The notes: a model not told the origin generated them from the letters alone. Positions 25,801-39,402 are shown, numbered from the stretch's first letter. The stretch is DNA of 64,000 nucleotides from Bimastos eiseni (GCA_959347315.1 OY365807.1:17003111-17067110); one strand, 5' to 3'. A program made the numbers and translations.

Positions 25801-28800
25801 TGACGGTCTTCGTCCACAGTGGTAAGATTCTGTATCAAGCCGTCAATTTTCTTTTTCAATCTTCCATGCCCTTGTTCATTTATGCTGCATGCCATGTATA
25901 TTGGAATCACTGATACTTTACTGTGGCAGATTGCTTAGAGTTTGCCTTCCCTGCTCTGTGTACTGAGTTCGAATCCTAAGCTTAATGAAATAAACGGTTC
26001 AATGTTTAGCCTTGTGACCATCCTTTGTGCCATATGATTGAGTTTGTAATAAAATTCAATGTAGCAGCTTCTGTTGTACTGTTGTAATTTATATATATTT
26101 ACTCATACTTCAATGATCTGTCAAAGCGAATTGCATTCCATTCCAAACTGACATTGATGCCTTGCACATTATCAGAGTGGCTCGATACAAGTAATTAGAT
26201 TGCAGAAGATTAAATTACTGTCTTTTAATTCGTACATATACTGTGCAACTTGCAACTGAAGTTTGAGAATATCCCTTCCCATACAAGTAGTTAAAAGTTA
26301 AGAAGTGCACTTTTTAGTCAGGCGGCAATTGAAATATGAGCCATAAATCGACTGCAAATATTACCTGAAATTACAAAGTAAAGATTGGTATTCACTTATA
26401 TATTTTAATTTATATAATTATTGTCTTGGGGAATTGCAGGGATCGGTCAAAAGATAATCTGACTCAGGCTGTGCCTCTTGATCATTATGATATTCCTGTT
26501 GAAATACGAAGAGCAGTAAACCACGGCCTTCAGGAGGAATCGGAATCCAGGGAGAAACCATGTAGTATCAGGTCAGTGGCTGTTATGTTTCCTAAATTGT
26601 GTAACTGTGACTGTCCATCTGAAATTACCCATTCTAAATGACAAACAAATGATCTGAAATTACCCATGAAATTTCCACAGCTTCATTGACCTGATCTAAA
26701 CTGATCACACTGCAGGTAAGTTACTGTATATTAGGATAACTAGTCAGGTGGGGCAGAAAGCTTTAAGATCTTTCTGTCAAGGCAGAATTTGAGCCACTGA
26801 CCTCAGGGCTACCATTTGTGCTTGCTAGCCATTAAATCCACCTTAGTGCCACAGCACCAAAGGCTGCTTTGAACCAGCTCTTGGGGTGCTGCCGTTGGAT
26901 GGCAGAAAGGCAGAGCTAATATTTGTTATAAAATGTCAATAAAGTACCAATTATCACTACTGATATAATAATGCAAATCAGGAATTTTACAATGTTTACA
27001 CAATCTTCTACGAAGTTTGGGGACTAAATTTCTCCGTCTCAGGACCAACTGCATGGAACGGTCTCCCCGCACATGTGCAGAACGCGTCATCTCTGGAGGC
27101 ATTTACATCGTGACTGAAGACTTATCTTTTCAAACAATCGAACGACTGTTATTTACATTTTGTTTTCGTGTACAGCGCCCTTTCTTTTGGCCTCAGCTGT
27201 ATTACAGCGCTATATAAATTGTCTTATTATTATTATAATTAAAATATTTATTTGGTTTGATCAGAAAAGCCAGAAGCAGCCCATCTGCTATTAGCAGCTG
27301 CTCTGCACGTTTCTGACACTAATTTCAAGAAGATAAACAGTTAGAAGAATGGCAATTTCATTGGTTGCCAGTTATACATAGTTACATACTTGAAGTGTAG
27401 TGCCTGATAACATTAAATTGACCTATAGCTATTTTTAAAACCTTTATAGTTATAGATACGGTCGCAACACTAGAGTTGATGACAGAGAACATTGATTGTC
27501 ACTAAAATAAAGAAGTAATAGGAAGAATAATAAATGGTTATGTTAAGTCTTCAACTTATTTTGAGTAAGGGCGCCTTGCACGTGCTGAAATGTTGGTAAC
27601 TACTGCGTCGAACTTCTGTGTACCTTGCAGAGTGACTATCTTGACCAAGCTGGAATGACTTAAATATTGCTTCATTTTTATTCTCAGGAGTCGTTTAACG
27701 AGCTCTCTTTGCAAGGACAATTACCGCAATTGCTTTTCACTTCTGCTTCATATTGAAGAGCTTCAAATGGAAGTTGATATAAGAAAATACGACATGCTCA
27801 ACGTACCACTTGAAATCTGCAGGGAAAACCGCAAACTTCTTACCTTAGAAGTAAGCTTTCATTTAAATAATTTGTCCATTGAGCCAACAGATTCTTCAGT
27901 CCTATGACAGAGACACAAAAAATTGATGAGAACAAATTCTTTACCTCTAGTATCTTTAATTTTTTTTAATGTTGAGAATGGAAATAAATTGAAAAAGCTC
28001 TACAGACTGGCCTGTGTCATTCATTGTTTTAGAAAGTCTAACGTTGTCCTATCTTTGTAACAAAGCTACAAGTGAATTTTGGTGCAATAATTACTTTTAG
28101 ACAAGGAACCAGACACAGGAATTATTGTAATGAGAATGAGGGTGTTGCTTTAAATTTTAATTAAATTTTGAGAGCTATGTAAGATAAATTGAAATGTTTC
28201 GTATTAATGACTGTCAGCTAATTATAAAGTGGGGATCGTTACTTACTTGGCTACCATTTCTATTTTAGTGTTTAGTTGAGATTGGGTACTTTTTTTAGTG
28301 TACCTCTTTCATGGTCTAAATACGTGATTGTCAACTTTCAACAATGATTATTCTAGTAATCACAAACATTGCTTCCAAGTTGATCAAGTCTTTCAGAAAA
28401 TCAAAATTACACCTGCTACTTTGAACAGTCATCTTAAGAAAAAGTGACCATTATGGATAAAAACAGATGATATTCTCTTTAAAGTCTATATTTTTCGTGC
28501 TTCAGGTTCCTGGCCTATCAGAAAATCGTCCGTCAGTTCTTGTTGGTGACCACCTGTTTCTTCGTGTACTGAAGAGCGATAAGACCCCAGAGGAGACAGA
28601 GTACAAGGCCTATGTTCACAGGACCTGTCTCAACAAAGTGGAGATAGGCCTGAGCGAAAAGTTAGTGCAGTGCTAACAGTTTATGTCGGAAGGTTGTGTG
28701 CTGGAGTGCCACTCCAGAATTATTGGATTTATTTCCTGGATGTGCAAAATTTCTCGTTAATTTTTGCCGATTAGTTCTATAGAACCTTCTGCGAACTTCT

Positions 28801-31800
28801 GGGGTGGGCTTCTTGGGTCAGTTGGACTGGCAGTTGTGTGCTCTGGTTGTAATGGAGATGTGCAGGTGCCATGTTTTGCACTTCAACTCAAGCCCGCCAT
28901 GTCCTCTGGTGCGTTGAACTGTATTCCTCAGATAGTTGTCTATTGCACTGACGTACTGCTGCATTCGACCTTTGCGCAATAAGCATTTTTATGGTATCTT
29001 AAAATGCACTTGCTTAGATTAGTCAGGTGGCCATGCATGCTGCACTCTTCTGAAGGTACTCAAATGGTGCTATATAAATGTCTTTATATTTCTACAAGCA
29101 TACATTCATACAATCTTACATCAAGAGAATCCTTAGAGCTAAAACTATGTCAGTGAAACAACAAGACCATGGAATGCAATGTTGTAGGTGTTGAAATTGA
29201 ATGGCAATGAGCTAGAAATGGTAACTCTTGTGCTGCCAGTTGTACTAGATAGACTGTACCCAACTCTGTGATGGCAGTATTATTTTTATTATGCAGTATT
29301 TCTCACAATTTTTGTAGCACTAGTTTACCATACGTACACTGTTGTTTAGTAACTTGTACATGTTTTGTAGGATTCAAAACACATGGTTCCCAAAAATGAA
29401 GTTCAACTGTCGTTTCAACTTCAACCGCCTTCCTATTCGTCTCCAGCATCGAGCAGTTCTGTTCGCTGAGGAGAACAGTCTCTATGACCTACTCTTCCCA
29501 AACGTCGACAACATCTGCAGATTCGGATGCATTCAGCCGATTGATATTCCCATGAAGTTAGTTAGACACATTCTGCATCTGTTCATCGGATGCAGGACCT
29601 ATTTGAGTTGCACGAGCGAGGCGCTCTCATGCCATACAAATGGTAGCAGTCTGTTATTGAATGATTGTAGGTTTGAGCTTCCTGAAATGGACTTTATGTC
29701 TCTGAAGAGTTTTTTCAAACACACTTAGCAATATCTCAGGTTCACAGTACCTGGTTTTTGTGCAGGTAACAAGTGCAATAAATGAACCACAGAGAATTGG
29801 TCAATAGAGGGTTTCTGGTGTTGTGTACAGTCTGAGGTTTTGAACCCAACAAGTCATGTAAAATAGAAAATTCTTTGTTAAGCAATGATCCGTGTAATTG
29901 TTACATAAGGAAAATTTTCTCCAGTTGTTTGATTGCTTTTGCTGTGTTTAGCACTTTCAACCAAAGTATTCTTCAATCAAAGGACGATGCCTTTGTTAAT
30001 CAAAGGGTCTGATGAATAAGCATAGGTTGTCTTACATTACCTGACAAAGCAACATTTTTGTCTAAAGAAGCATTGTATTAATGTTGTCTATTGTGTTCCT
30101 GTATAGTTTCAAATAGTAATTTTGGTGTGTATTGCTCAATATAATACCATTTAAGTTTCCCTTAATGTCACAGCACACATCATTTAACTGATTTAACCCT
30201 ATAATAGCGAGATTGTTCTGAAAAAGCAAAATGACTGGTTAACCAATGCAGCTTGTTGGTGAAGGTTAAAATTGTGTGTTATATAGCCATTATGGGTGTA
30301 AATATGCCTAGTGTCACAACCTCTCATAATAATATTGTGGCCATGAAAATGATTGATGATCGTGTATTGGAAATGGGTGCTGCTTTTTTCAGATTTTACA
30401 ATTGTCTGATTGAAAACAATGAACAACAGGAGTTGGCAGTGAGGCACATTGTTGCAGGTTCATCACGTCCAGCACCATTTCTCATTTTTGGGCCACCGGG
30501 TACTGGCAAGACAATGACCATGGTTGAAGCTATGAAGCAGGTAAACCTGGTCATTTAGGATGAAGCATATGAGCTTTACTAACCAGTGACAGTACGTTTA
30601 CGATACCTGCTGCTTGACTTTTGCATTAAAAAATTTGGTTGTTTTGTTAATATTATTTAATTATCACTGCTTTGTTTTTGTTATTATAATTTTCCTTATT
30701 CTATGCTTCTCAAATATTGTTGCTACTATTTTGGCATGTCTAAGGTAGTGGCAGAATTTGTAGTCAACTGTGGTTTGCAATACATATGCTTGAAAGAACT
30801 GCTTGCTGAGGTTTATGTATAAAAAGCAATTGTCATCTGGATAGCTCAGAATAATTCTTGGATTGCTATGATCAAATGTGAATTTCCAAGTTCAAGCCAA
30901 GAAGCAAGATTCTAGCCAAATTGCGTAACAATGAGGTGATAACAGTATAACTAATCTAGAGTTCTCTGAATTGAACCACAGATGTGGTTGTAAAAGGCTG
31001 GAGCATTTACCACTCTCCTTTTGTGATATATCTGAATCCTATCTTATGACGTCTATTTTTGCCATTATCATAATTCAAAAGTTGGCCACACTTAGTTAAC
31101 CAATTCTTTGGAGAACCTGATCGAACCATTTCTTCTTGCCTTCAGTTCCTTTCATTTTTATTGTTGACTTGCAGGTGTTGAAGTGTATCCCACTGTCAAA
31201 GATCCTCGCCTGTGCTCCTTCAAACAACGCGGCCGATCTGCTCGCTGAGAAACTGTTGGATCACATTCCCAAAGAGTCTATTCTTCGGATGAACGCTGCA
31301 AACAGAGACGTCTCTCACCTGCCTCAGAAACTCAAGGCAAGCCAAGCACCCGAAGTAGTGTCTTGTAAAATTGTATACTTTATTTAATTGGAAACTACTT
31401 CTAACTAATGTCTTATTCAATGGTATATATAGAAAAATTTATGTTAGATTAGATGAGGATGATCAGATGACAGGAAGACCTTTATGTGTAGATGTTACTT
31501 TACAGTAATGTTCTGTCTGATTGGTTTTAGGATTGCTGTAATTATAACAACGGATGCTACTATCCATCCGTGAAGGATGTCATGAAACTGAAGATAGTCG
31601 TGACAACTCTTGTGACAGCGGGACGACTTGTGTCGGCAAACTTTCCGCCTGGTCATTTCACGCACATCTTCATCGATGAGGCGGGTCAGGCGGTAGAACC
31701 GGAATCCATCATTCCGATTGCTGGAATCTTTGAGTCTGAAGTGGCAAAGCCGGATGGGGGTCAGGTGGTGTTGGCAGGGGACCCTAAACAACTGGGGCCA

Positions 31801-34800
31801 GTGCTTCGCTCACCTGTTGCCATCAAATACGGGTTAGGTGAGAAACAGACTAGATTTTCGTTTATGGTAAAAGCATTTTATGTGATTTTCCATTTAGTAG
31901 TTTGGCCTGGATAGCAATTAAATGGTAATAAACAGTTGATTTTGGACAGTTATAGTTGTGGGTACTTGAGGGATGTTTAGTATATTGATTATTTCTCAAG
32001 TTTCTTGCTAGGCCTTATGCGATGTTTGATGTAACTTAAATAGTAACTGCAATCTGATGTAATAATTTGTATTTAAGAAACAAACCATTGATTCTTCAAC
32101 CACTAGTAATACCTTAGAAGCCATCCATGTAGTATGCATGCAAAAATCTGGAAAAATTTGCCACCTCCCTGTGCATGTGTGTACTTTTTTACACCCTCTA
32201 CCTGCAAACATTGTGTGGCGGTGGCCGATTGGCTTGAGTGGTTGGCCCGTAACACTCTGTGCGCTGAATGTGAGGGTTTGACCCTCGTCCAAGGAATCGC
32301 TGTGTAGGAACCTTCAGCAAGTCCTTTGCGCACAAATGCTCTGCAATACAGCTGCAATTGCACTGTCGAGACGTGTGCACTTCTGAGCAAAAAAGTTTGG
32401 AAGAAGGGCAATATCAAATTTCAGAATAAATAAATAAAATACATACGCTTGACAGACCCCAAATCCTAAAAAATGCCAGACTGTGTCGGACTTGTTGCTG
32501 AGCTGCCTGATTATTAATAACAGTTGGTGATGACGTGGTATACAAGTGACACCTCTCCCACAGTCCTAATTCCGGTAGTAATTGTCGGAATGCTAATAAA
32601 ACTAAACCGTGGCTAACTTAAAGGCCAATATAGACAATTTATTATCAAAGTTTCACCACTCTCCATTTCCTATTGATGCACACATCACCCAGGAGACTTC
32701 TTTTGCAAGCGTATACAGTTGGTTAATCCCGTCCCCTTTCATGTGTGCACACTAAATGAGTGGCCCATAAAGCCAAAATTTGTTTACCCTGTTTTGATAT
32801 CTCACATGGTGTCTTCTGCATTTAACTTGTTTGTGAATAGTAATTGTAAGTTTGAGTACATAAAGGTTATTGTTGTAAATTATAAGATGTCTCCCTGCTG
32901 GAGAGGTACATGAAAACTGACGTGTACATGCGAAGACCACAGTGTACCAGTGTATCGGATGCATATGACTCGCGTCTCCTTGTGAAGCTCATTCGCAACT
33001 ATCGCTCGCATCCAGACATCCTGAAAGTTCCGAACGAGTCGTTCTACCTGAGCGAACTCGAGGCCTGTGCGGACGTGTTGGTTCGAGAGTCTCTGAGCCA
33101 ATGGTCCGAGTTACCAAGGAAGGACATCCCTGTGATATTCCACGGAGTCGTTGGGAAAGATGAACGAGAGGAGAGGAGTCCTTCTTTCTTCAACACGGCA
33201 GAAATAGCTGTCGTCGTCGATTATGTCGACAAACTGCTCAGCACGAGGCCACAGAAAATCCACGCCAAAGAGATTGGCATCATCTCACCATATCGTAAAC
33301 AGGTTTGGTTGGACATAAACTTGCTTTTTGTAGTGTCATGGGCAAGGAAACATGTTTGCATTGTGCCATTTCTATGTGAATAAGAGATCAAAGCGCATGT
33401 CAAATTTCCAAGAGACATTTGCTAGAATATTAGTTATGGTACAAATCTGGTTATTGCTTAGCTAACACTTCAGCAGATATCATCAATGTGCCGGTGGATT
33501 TTGTAGTTGGATCTGATCTGGAAAACGACTTTATCTTTCAGGTCCAGAAGTTTCGCCAGGCTTTGAAGAAAGACAAACCAGGCAGGTGTGATGACATCAC
33601 TGTAGGAACAGTGGAAGAATTTCAGGGCCAAGAACGCAGAATCATCATAATTTCAACCGTCCGTAGCAGCACTGAGTTCCTCCCACTTGACTATAATTGC
33701 AAGCTGGGTTTTCTGAAAAATCCCAAGGTATGGGAAGATCGATACTTGCCCTTTCATCAGCATAATTGTGATTTTTTAACCTTCTGGAGCAGCTTTCCTC
33801 TTCATATGCACTGTTTTGATTTGACTGCGTTTCGTAAAAGATGCATTTTTTGATTAGTTAGGTAGTCATGTTGGTAAGGTTTTCAGCAGTTCATCAAATG
33901 TGCTGTTTTGAAGTGCCTTGATAGGATGTATCATCCTATCGAGGATGTTAAAACATTTAAGTCTCATGTAAGTCTCGCTTTTTGTGAGACCTACATCTAG
34001 TCGCCATTACCACTGACTTCCCCTCTTTATATATTCCTCTGATGTCCGGGACCTTAGAGTCATGTTGGATCGAGCAAGAGCTTAGTTCTGTTTCTCATAT
34101 TCTTCGTCTCTGCCGTGATTCAGGCTAGATTTTCCAGGTATCAAGACTTGTTTTTCAGTTACACTTTCTGTGTGGTTTCTGTTTTCCAATTGCTTGTGAC
34201 ATGAGTGTGTCAGACTGTAATTGGAAAGAATAGTTGGATGATGGATGCTTCTTTGTTAAATGTCTTTCTCAATGTCAGTCCCCAGATGAACGATTGTGGA
34301 TATTAGAATTAGAGAGCCTGCCCACATATGCCAAGAAAACGAAGTCGTGGAAGATTTTTATTTAACCGATTGCTTTTCTGAGACTTCCTTTGTTGACATT
34401 TATGTATTGCAGAGGTTCAATGTATCAGTCACACGAGCCAAGGCACTCCTCATAGTCGTCGGAAATCCTCACATTCTTTGTCGTGATGTCTACTGGAACA
34501 AGTAGGTCATTTTGGTACAGCCATGTTGCTTCTCAACCTGTTAATGGGAGACCCGGGAACCCGCCCAAAGGGTGACATCTAGGTCATATATCATATACCC
34601 AAAACTCTTCCAAAGACTAAATGATTAAGGCGACTGCTGTGTTAGTCACAAGAATATGACTTAATTGTGCAGAGTTGTCTGTACCCTGTGTTTGTATTGT
34701 TGGATAACAAACAATAAAACAAGTTAAAGCGATGTGATGTGAAGTATTTTGTTGCGGTTGTTATTAGTCGAGCAGCTAGATTTCATTAGTTAAAACGAAA

Positions 34801-34924
34801 TTAGTCACCGTTTTAGTCTCCTACGTAGTGACTCCTCTTTGTCATCTTGCACCTATCTGAAATCTGTCCTTTTCAGCTGTGGTTGGGCTGGGAGCTCCTC
34901 TTTATCAAGTCATTGATTTATGCA

Positions 34925-34955
<31 letters not shown>

Positions 34956-36391
34956 GCACACACACACGCATGCATACATAATTACACATGCACGTACATA
35001 CATACATACATACATGCTTGCATGCATACATCATATCTTTTTGAGTGAATTAGTAACTTGTTTGCTGAGGATCAACTGTAGTCAGTTTGTTTTGTTGTGC
35101 TGTTTTCATTTGTAGCCTATTAAAGTTTTGTGTGGATAGGGGCGTATACGTTGGCTGTGAGTTCACCAATCCAACATTGGAAACTGATGACGAACTTGAA
35201 GAGTGCATGGAGGATCTTGGTAAACTTCAGCTGTCAGGTAAAACTGAAAGTAAACTTTGAGTCCTGTAATGCAGTGCTTCCATTAGGGATGAACCGAGCT
35301 TGAATATCTTGCCGAGTCCGAGTACCGAGTATTGCTAGTTCAATTTTGCCGAGTCCGAGTTTCGAATATTTATAAAAGTCAAATCTTCTTGATTATTATT
35401 TTGGCAGTTTGCACAACTATTTTAAAACTTTTATGATTTTTTTTGTTTTGCCTTAGTTTACACTGGGAACTTGTGACTAGTAAGCTCTAATAACAACAGT
35501 ATTTCTGTTTTTAATTAGGTTGGTTGTCGTTTTGTAATTTAATTAATCCGATTTTCGTTTCAAACATAAAATCAGAAGGATTAACACTCAGACCCATTGT
35601 TTGTTCGAGTCCGAGTAATGCCTATTACTGCGAAACTCAGGCAGAGTCGAGCTCCGAACCAAGTTTCAGTTCATCCCTAGGTTTCATGTAAAGGTTTCAA
35701 GATTCATGTAATAATGCTCAGATGATTGATTACCTGCAAGTTTGATATATACTGTTGCAGTAGCATAGGACCCGTCCATATATTATGTACGAAAAAAATC
35801 GGATTTTCGGACCCCACCTTTTTCTCTGTTACACAGCGTACATTTCGTGGACACCCTCCCCCATGCACGCATACATTTGAGCTCTACCCCCCACGTTGCA
35901 CAAAAATTAAATAGCTGAAGACATCTATAAGACATTGATTTTACCATAGGCTGTTTGTTTTGTAAAGTATCATATTTAACAGCTAAAATTTGTTGACTGT
36001 TATGAAGAAATAAAACACTAACAATACTTGCATTTTAAAGTTTTAATGCTACATAAAATTGATTAAGCAGGAATATAGTCTGTGATTAGGTTTACAGTTC
36101 TGATTTTAATATTTCGTATTGTGTAAGTCATAATTAGAAAATTAAATTTGCGTATGTATATATACACGCACCCGTACGCAAAATCGCCGAAATTCGAAGA
36201 TCCCCTCGCTGCTTACGTAATATGTGGACGGCTCTAATGGTATAGCACCTAAAGTCTTTCACATTGACTACATATTTTTATACTAAATATCTGATTGGTT
36301 TGATTCTTTCTCATTTTCAGATACAGAATCTCCACTGCCAATCAGCAGCGTTACACAACTCGTTGAACCAGAATGGCGTGGTGGCCTATAG
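22897..36391 (+). CDS. MOV10: MOV10-type RNA helicase, complete, 15 exons
   Basis: A superfamily 1 (Upf1-like) RNA helicase; MOV10/Armitage/SDE3 relatives act in small-RNA silencing and retroelement control. Exons: 22897-23333, 24582-24829, 25590-25821, 26440-26571, 27688-27850, 28506-28660, 29371-29556, 30393-30540, 31175-31336, 31531-31837, 32887-33302, 33542-33727, 34413-34501, 35116-35237, 36321-36391. All phases join without stops: 3,054 nt, 1,017 residues, close to the usual length of about 1,000. Exon 1 has a C2H2 finger (C115, C118, H131, H137). Helicase motifs: GPPGTGKT (551-558), [22 protein letters not shown] (from 670), [33 protein letters not shown] and [19 protein letters not shown]. 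The C-terminus [10 protein letters not shown] matches the MOV10 end. The start ATG has a good context (AAAATGG). Intron 9 uses a GC donor (AAG|GCAAGC). No disruption was found, so it is probably functional. Confidence 0.96.
25134..25358 (+). mobile_element. tRNA-derived SINE, copy 1 (MOV10 intron 2)
   Basis: The head TGGCAGATTGGTTTGAACGG and a B-box-like TTTTCGACCCTCGTCC resemble a tRNA-derived polymerase III promoter. The body TTGCTCTGCAGTACAACTG and the tail ATCAAATTTCAGCATAAATT follow. It matches the copy at 32208 over its whole length apart from small gaps. Confidence 0.75.
26245..26350 (-). mobile_element. LINE 3' end fragment in MOV10 intron 3
   Basis: The run TTTGAGAATATCCCTTCCC, AGAAGTGCACTTT and GAGCCATAAATCGACTG parallels the LINE 3' end at 15548-15640 (TTTGAGAATTCCCTCC, AGAAGTGCACCTT, GAGCCATAGGCAGACTG). 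It is a 5'-truncated minus-strand copy of the same family. Confidence 0.65.
27010..27240 (+). mobile_element. LINE C-terminal/3' end in MOV10 intron 4
   Basis: The plus strand reads [20 protein letters not shown], then [11 protein letters not shown], the usual C-terminus of CR1-like reverse transcriptase, with one in-frame stop between them. It ends in the tail CAGCGCTATATAAATTGTC followed by (TTA)n. Confidence 0.85.
32208..32440 (+). mobile_element. tRNA-derived SINE, copy 2 (MOV10 intron 10)
   Basis: The head TGGCCGATTGGCTTGAGTGG resembles a tRNA A-box region. The B-box region is GGGTTTGACCCTCGTCC. It ends CAATATCAAATTTCAGAATA followed by (AAAT)n. It is in the same orientation as copy 1 and the host gene. 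Confidence 0.8.
34921..35030. repeat. (CATA)n microsatellite in MOV10 intron 13
   Basis: CATACATACATA runs are interrupted by CA-rich and GCATGCATA variants. Confidence 0.9.
35284..35679. mobile_element. hAT MITE, 396 bp (MOV10 intron 14)
   Basis: The ends are TAGGGATGAACCGAGCTTG and, inward from the right, TAGGGATGAACTGAAACTTG. The flanking 8-mers are GCTTCCAT and GGTTTCAT (6 of 8). Sub-terminal CCGAGTCCGAGT repeats occur at both ends, as is common in hAT elements. Confidence 0.75.
35768..36234. mobile_element. TIR element flanked by TA, about 467 bp (MOV10 intron 14)
   Basis: The left end GGACCCGTCCATATATTATG pairs with the right end, which reads inward as GAGCCGTCCACATATTACG. A TA dinucleotide flanks each end, suggesting a Tc1/mariner-type or related non-autonomous element. 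It lies only 88 bp from the neighbouring hAT element. Confidence 0.65.
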
Positions 36392-37375
36392 TGTATAAGC
36401 TAAACAACGGCGTGTACTCGACTGTCGTTGGTCGCACAGTTGTAGAGACATCTGAGACAGATAGAGCAACGCAAATGAAGTCAGACACAGAAAGAGAAGT
36501 GGGAACATTAATCCTGCTCGGTTTTTGCCGTCCATAAGGGGAATTCAAGTGTGTATATGAAGCTTTTCGGAAGTGCAACAATACCAGTTATATAATTGTG
36601 TACCTTAAATCAACCACAAGCAAACGAGGAATTTTCAGTGAGAAGAGTGTGTCTGCTTAGATTTCAGCCAATAGACCAATGGCTTGGACTGTTCTGTTTC
36701 AACCAATGATAGCCAACGATGCATTTATGGAATGAATGCATTTATGGAATGATGCCTTAGAAATGTTGAATATTAATGACCGTTAGCTTGTCGTTTTGGT
36801 TGATTTCCTGTTTTTATATTTCGCTTAGACGGTTAAGATTCCATTGTTAGCAATTGCTTAGTGTACTTAAAATGTGACTGTTCCTCAGGTTACCATAGCA
36901 ATATCAAAAGCGTCTTGGCTTGCTCTGTAAATTGTCATCCAGAGTGGAGTGGGAACCCGTTTATGTGTGGACGTTCTGGGTCCAAAGTCACTGCGACCAC
37001 GTATTAATAGACTGGGTTAAGAGCATCATGCTAAAATCCAGTTGTGATTTTCTACCAGACGATTTATGTTCTGGCTACGTTAGTACCTATTCTTTGCAGA
37101 CATTCTACAGATTGAAATGCCTGGATTTAAATGCAGAAACATGTGTGAATATAGGTCTTGTGTGTTAATAACCGGGTAGGTATTGTTTAGGAGCCATGAT
37201 GTAATTGTTGTACGGAATCTCACATAAATGGGTTGATCTCACGTTAATGGGTATTCACTGTACCTTTTGGCATTTTAATGATGTTTTGGGTATTGTTTTG
37301 TCCTAATGATTTTGCACAGAGTTAGTTGATTGTTAATATCAATTCTTGTTATCAATAAAATACAGTATATATATA
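36392..37375 (+). promoter_or_regulatory. MOV10 3' untranslated region with AATAAA at 37354-37359
   Basis: The first canonical AATAAA on the plus strand well past the stop is TCAATAAAATACAG at 37351-37365. Cleavage just after it would give a 3' UTR of about 980 bases. Three CCAAT pentamers cluster at 36668-36708; their meaning is unknown. Confidence 0.5.
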
Positions 37376-37392
37376 TATATATATATATGTAT

Positions 37393-37599
37393 CAGGGATG
37401 TAACAAGCTTAGAGGGGCACCGGCCCCCCAAATCGGTTCTCTTTTATGTTTCTACAATGGCTTTTTAAGATGACCTTTTTTAAGAAAATTTATGCCCCCA
37501 TTTTTTAAATTTATGTTGGGGAAATTCAAAAAGTGGGAGGGCAAAAAATTTTTTTTTAAATTACGCCCCCTCACTTTTCAAAATCTTGTTACACCTTTG
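37393..37599. mobile_element. hAT MITE, 207 bp, perfect 8-bp TSD
   Basis: The ends are CAGGGATGTAACAAGCTTAG and, inward from the right, CAAAGGTGTAACAAGATTTT. ATATGTAT flanks both sides (37385-37392, 37600-37607). Confidence 0.85.
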
Positions 37600-38200
37600 A
37601 TATGTATACATGTATGTATAATATGTATGTGTATATTTAAATAAATTCTTTTAATAATTTTGTAAGTGTCTCAATAACTGATACTTTAAAGTTGTTAATA
37701 TGATTAAATCATATGATATCAGGATTTTTAAACAATTATCTCTTGCTTGAGAATTGACAACCATCAAATGAGCTGACATGCTAGCAAAATGATAATTTAA
37801 ATAAGTTTCTTATTTGCTAATAAATGCATGTTTGTGCTCGTGATTAACTGGATTATGGGACATGTACAAATTTACTGCATGTATATTCAGTATATATATA
37901 TGATAATAATAATATATACTACATGTGTATGTATGATATAATTATACATACATAATATATGACACCTGTGTGAATGGCTGAGTATGTGTGGGTGAGATAG
38001 TGTGATATGCATTTTCATATACATGCATCGTATATGACTCCTGTTTGAATGCCTGAGTATCTGTATGTGAGAGTGTGATATGCCTTTTTATAGACATGCA
38101 TCGTCGTATATGACTCTTGTTTTTGAGTGAGAGATTATACTTTTGTGAGTCTGTGTGAAATTCAGAACTGTGTTTCGCTTCTTCACAAATATTTAGAGCT

Positions 38201-38263
38201 CGTGAATAAGCTGGTGCCCTGCGCTTGGCTTTCAAGTGGTGCTTTAGAAGTTTGGAGATTACG
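38201..38263 (+). repeat. Dispersed short repeat, copy 2 of 4
   Basis: Matches the 3353 copy: GCTGGTGCCCTGCGCTTGGC, then GTGCTTTAGAAGTTTGGAG and ATTACGA. Flanking sequence is unrelated. Confidence 0.75.
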
Positions 38264-38686
38264 ATTCGTGAATATAACAAGTGTTGAATGCCTCACAAGA
38301 GTTCTCCATGAATGACTATCAAACAGATCTCAATATTTAAAGTCTAGTTTTTTACAGACTGTTTGCAAATTTTTAGTGAATTGCATTAAAATCAACAGCA
38401 CACTTGCTCAGTGGAAGACCCTTTGAGGAGGAGGAGGAGGAGGAGGTCCAAGACATGAGGAGGCATAATCGGCTCAACTTTATGTATGGTGGTACTTTAG
38501 CTGCACATCTCCACAAGCAAGAGAGTGCAATGATCTCTGACCCTTTGGATTTTCAACTGAAAAATATCACAGATGTCTGATGTATGTTGGTTTGGTGCCA
38601 GAAGGAGAATCTTAAAATTATTTTATCCTTTAAAGGGAACCGGGGGAGCATCGTCACTGTTCGTTGTTTTGGCCACAATGAGGTCA

Positions 38687-38779
<93 letters not shown>

Positions 38780-39402
38780 GTATGTGTGAGGTACTCAAAA
38801 GGAACTATATTAAGTGAATAAGAACCACATACTTCCCTAGAAACATGATGATTTGATGACGGTGATATTTATACAATATGGTAAATATTGGCCTATGTAC
38901 ACATCTTCATTTATGTGCTCATGCTTACACACTATGGTTTTACGTTTACAAACTGGGAGTAATATTAGTCCCACTTAAAATATACCCTGCTGCTTTGAAT
39001 TAAAATAGTGAATTTTTTTATCATATATTTCTATTACTTACGGCTTTAATTACTCTGCCACAGAAAGCATGAAGAAATTACTTCTGCTCTAGAGTCAATG
39101 TTCTAATATTATTTTCATAGGTGGAGACTTTGTTTCGAGGAGCAGGTCGACAAAATTGGGGTTTTGGGTACAGTTGGGAAAAAAGGTTGATTCCCAAACA
39201 TGAATGCGGCAAACATGAATGAACAGTGGAAACCACTGTAGAAATTTATGATATATTAAATATTTATGAAGTAACTCAATCCATCTCCACCTGAAAATTC
39301 GAAGGTGACCGCATTAGGTTCAATAAAGATTATAGGCTACTTACTTACGTCCCTATAACCTGGATAAAGGAGGAGAACACCGTTAATCATCTTTGTTATG
39401 AC
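38264..39402. other. Gene-free stretch with (TA)n
   Basis: No exon is supported. A (GGA)n run lies at about 38426-38447, and an almost pure (TA)n tract of about 80 bp at 38694-38776 is broken by one G. Confidence 0.7.
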
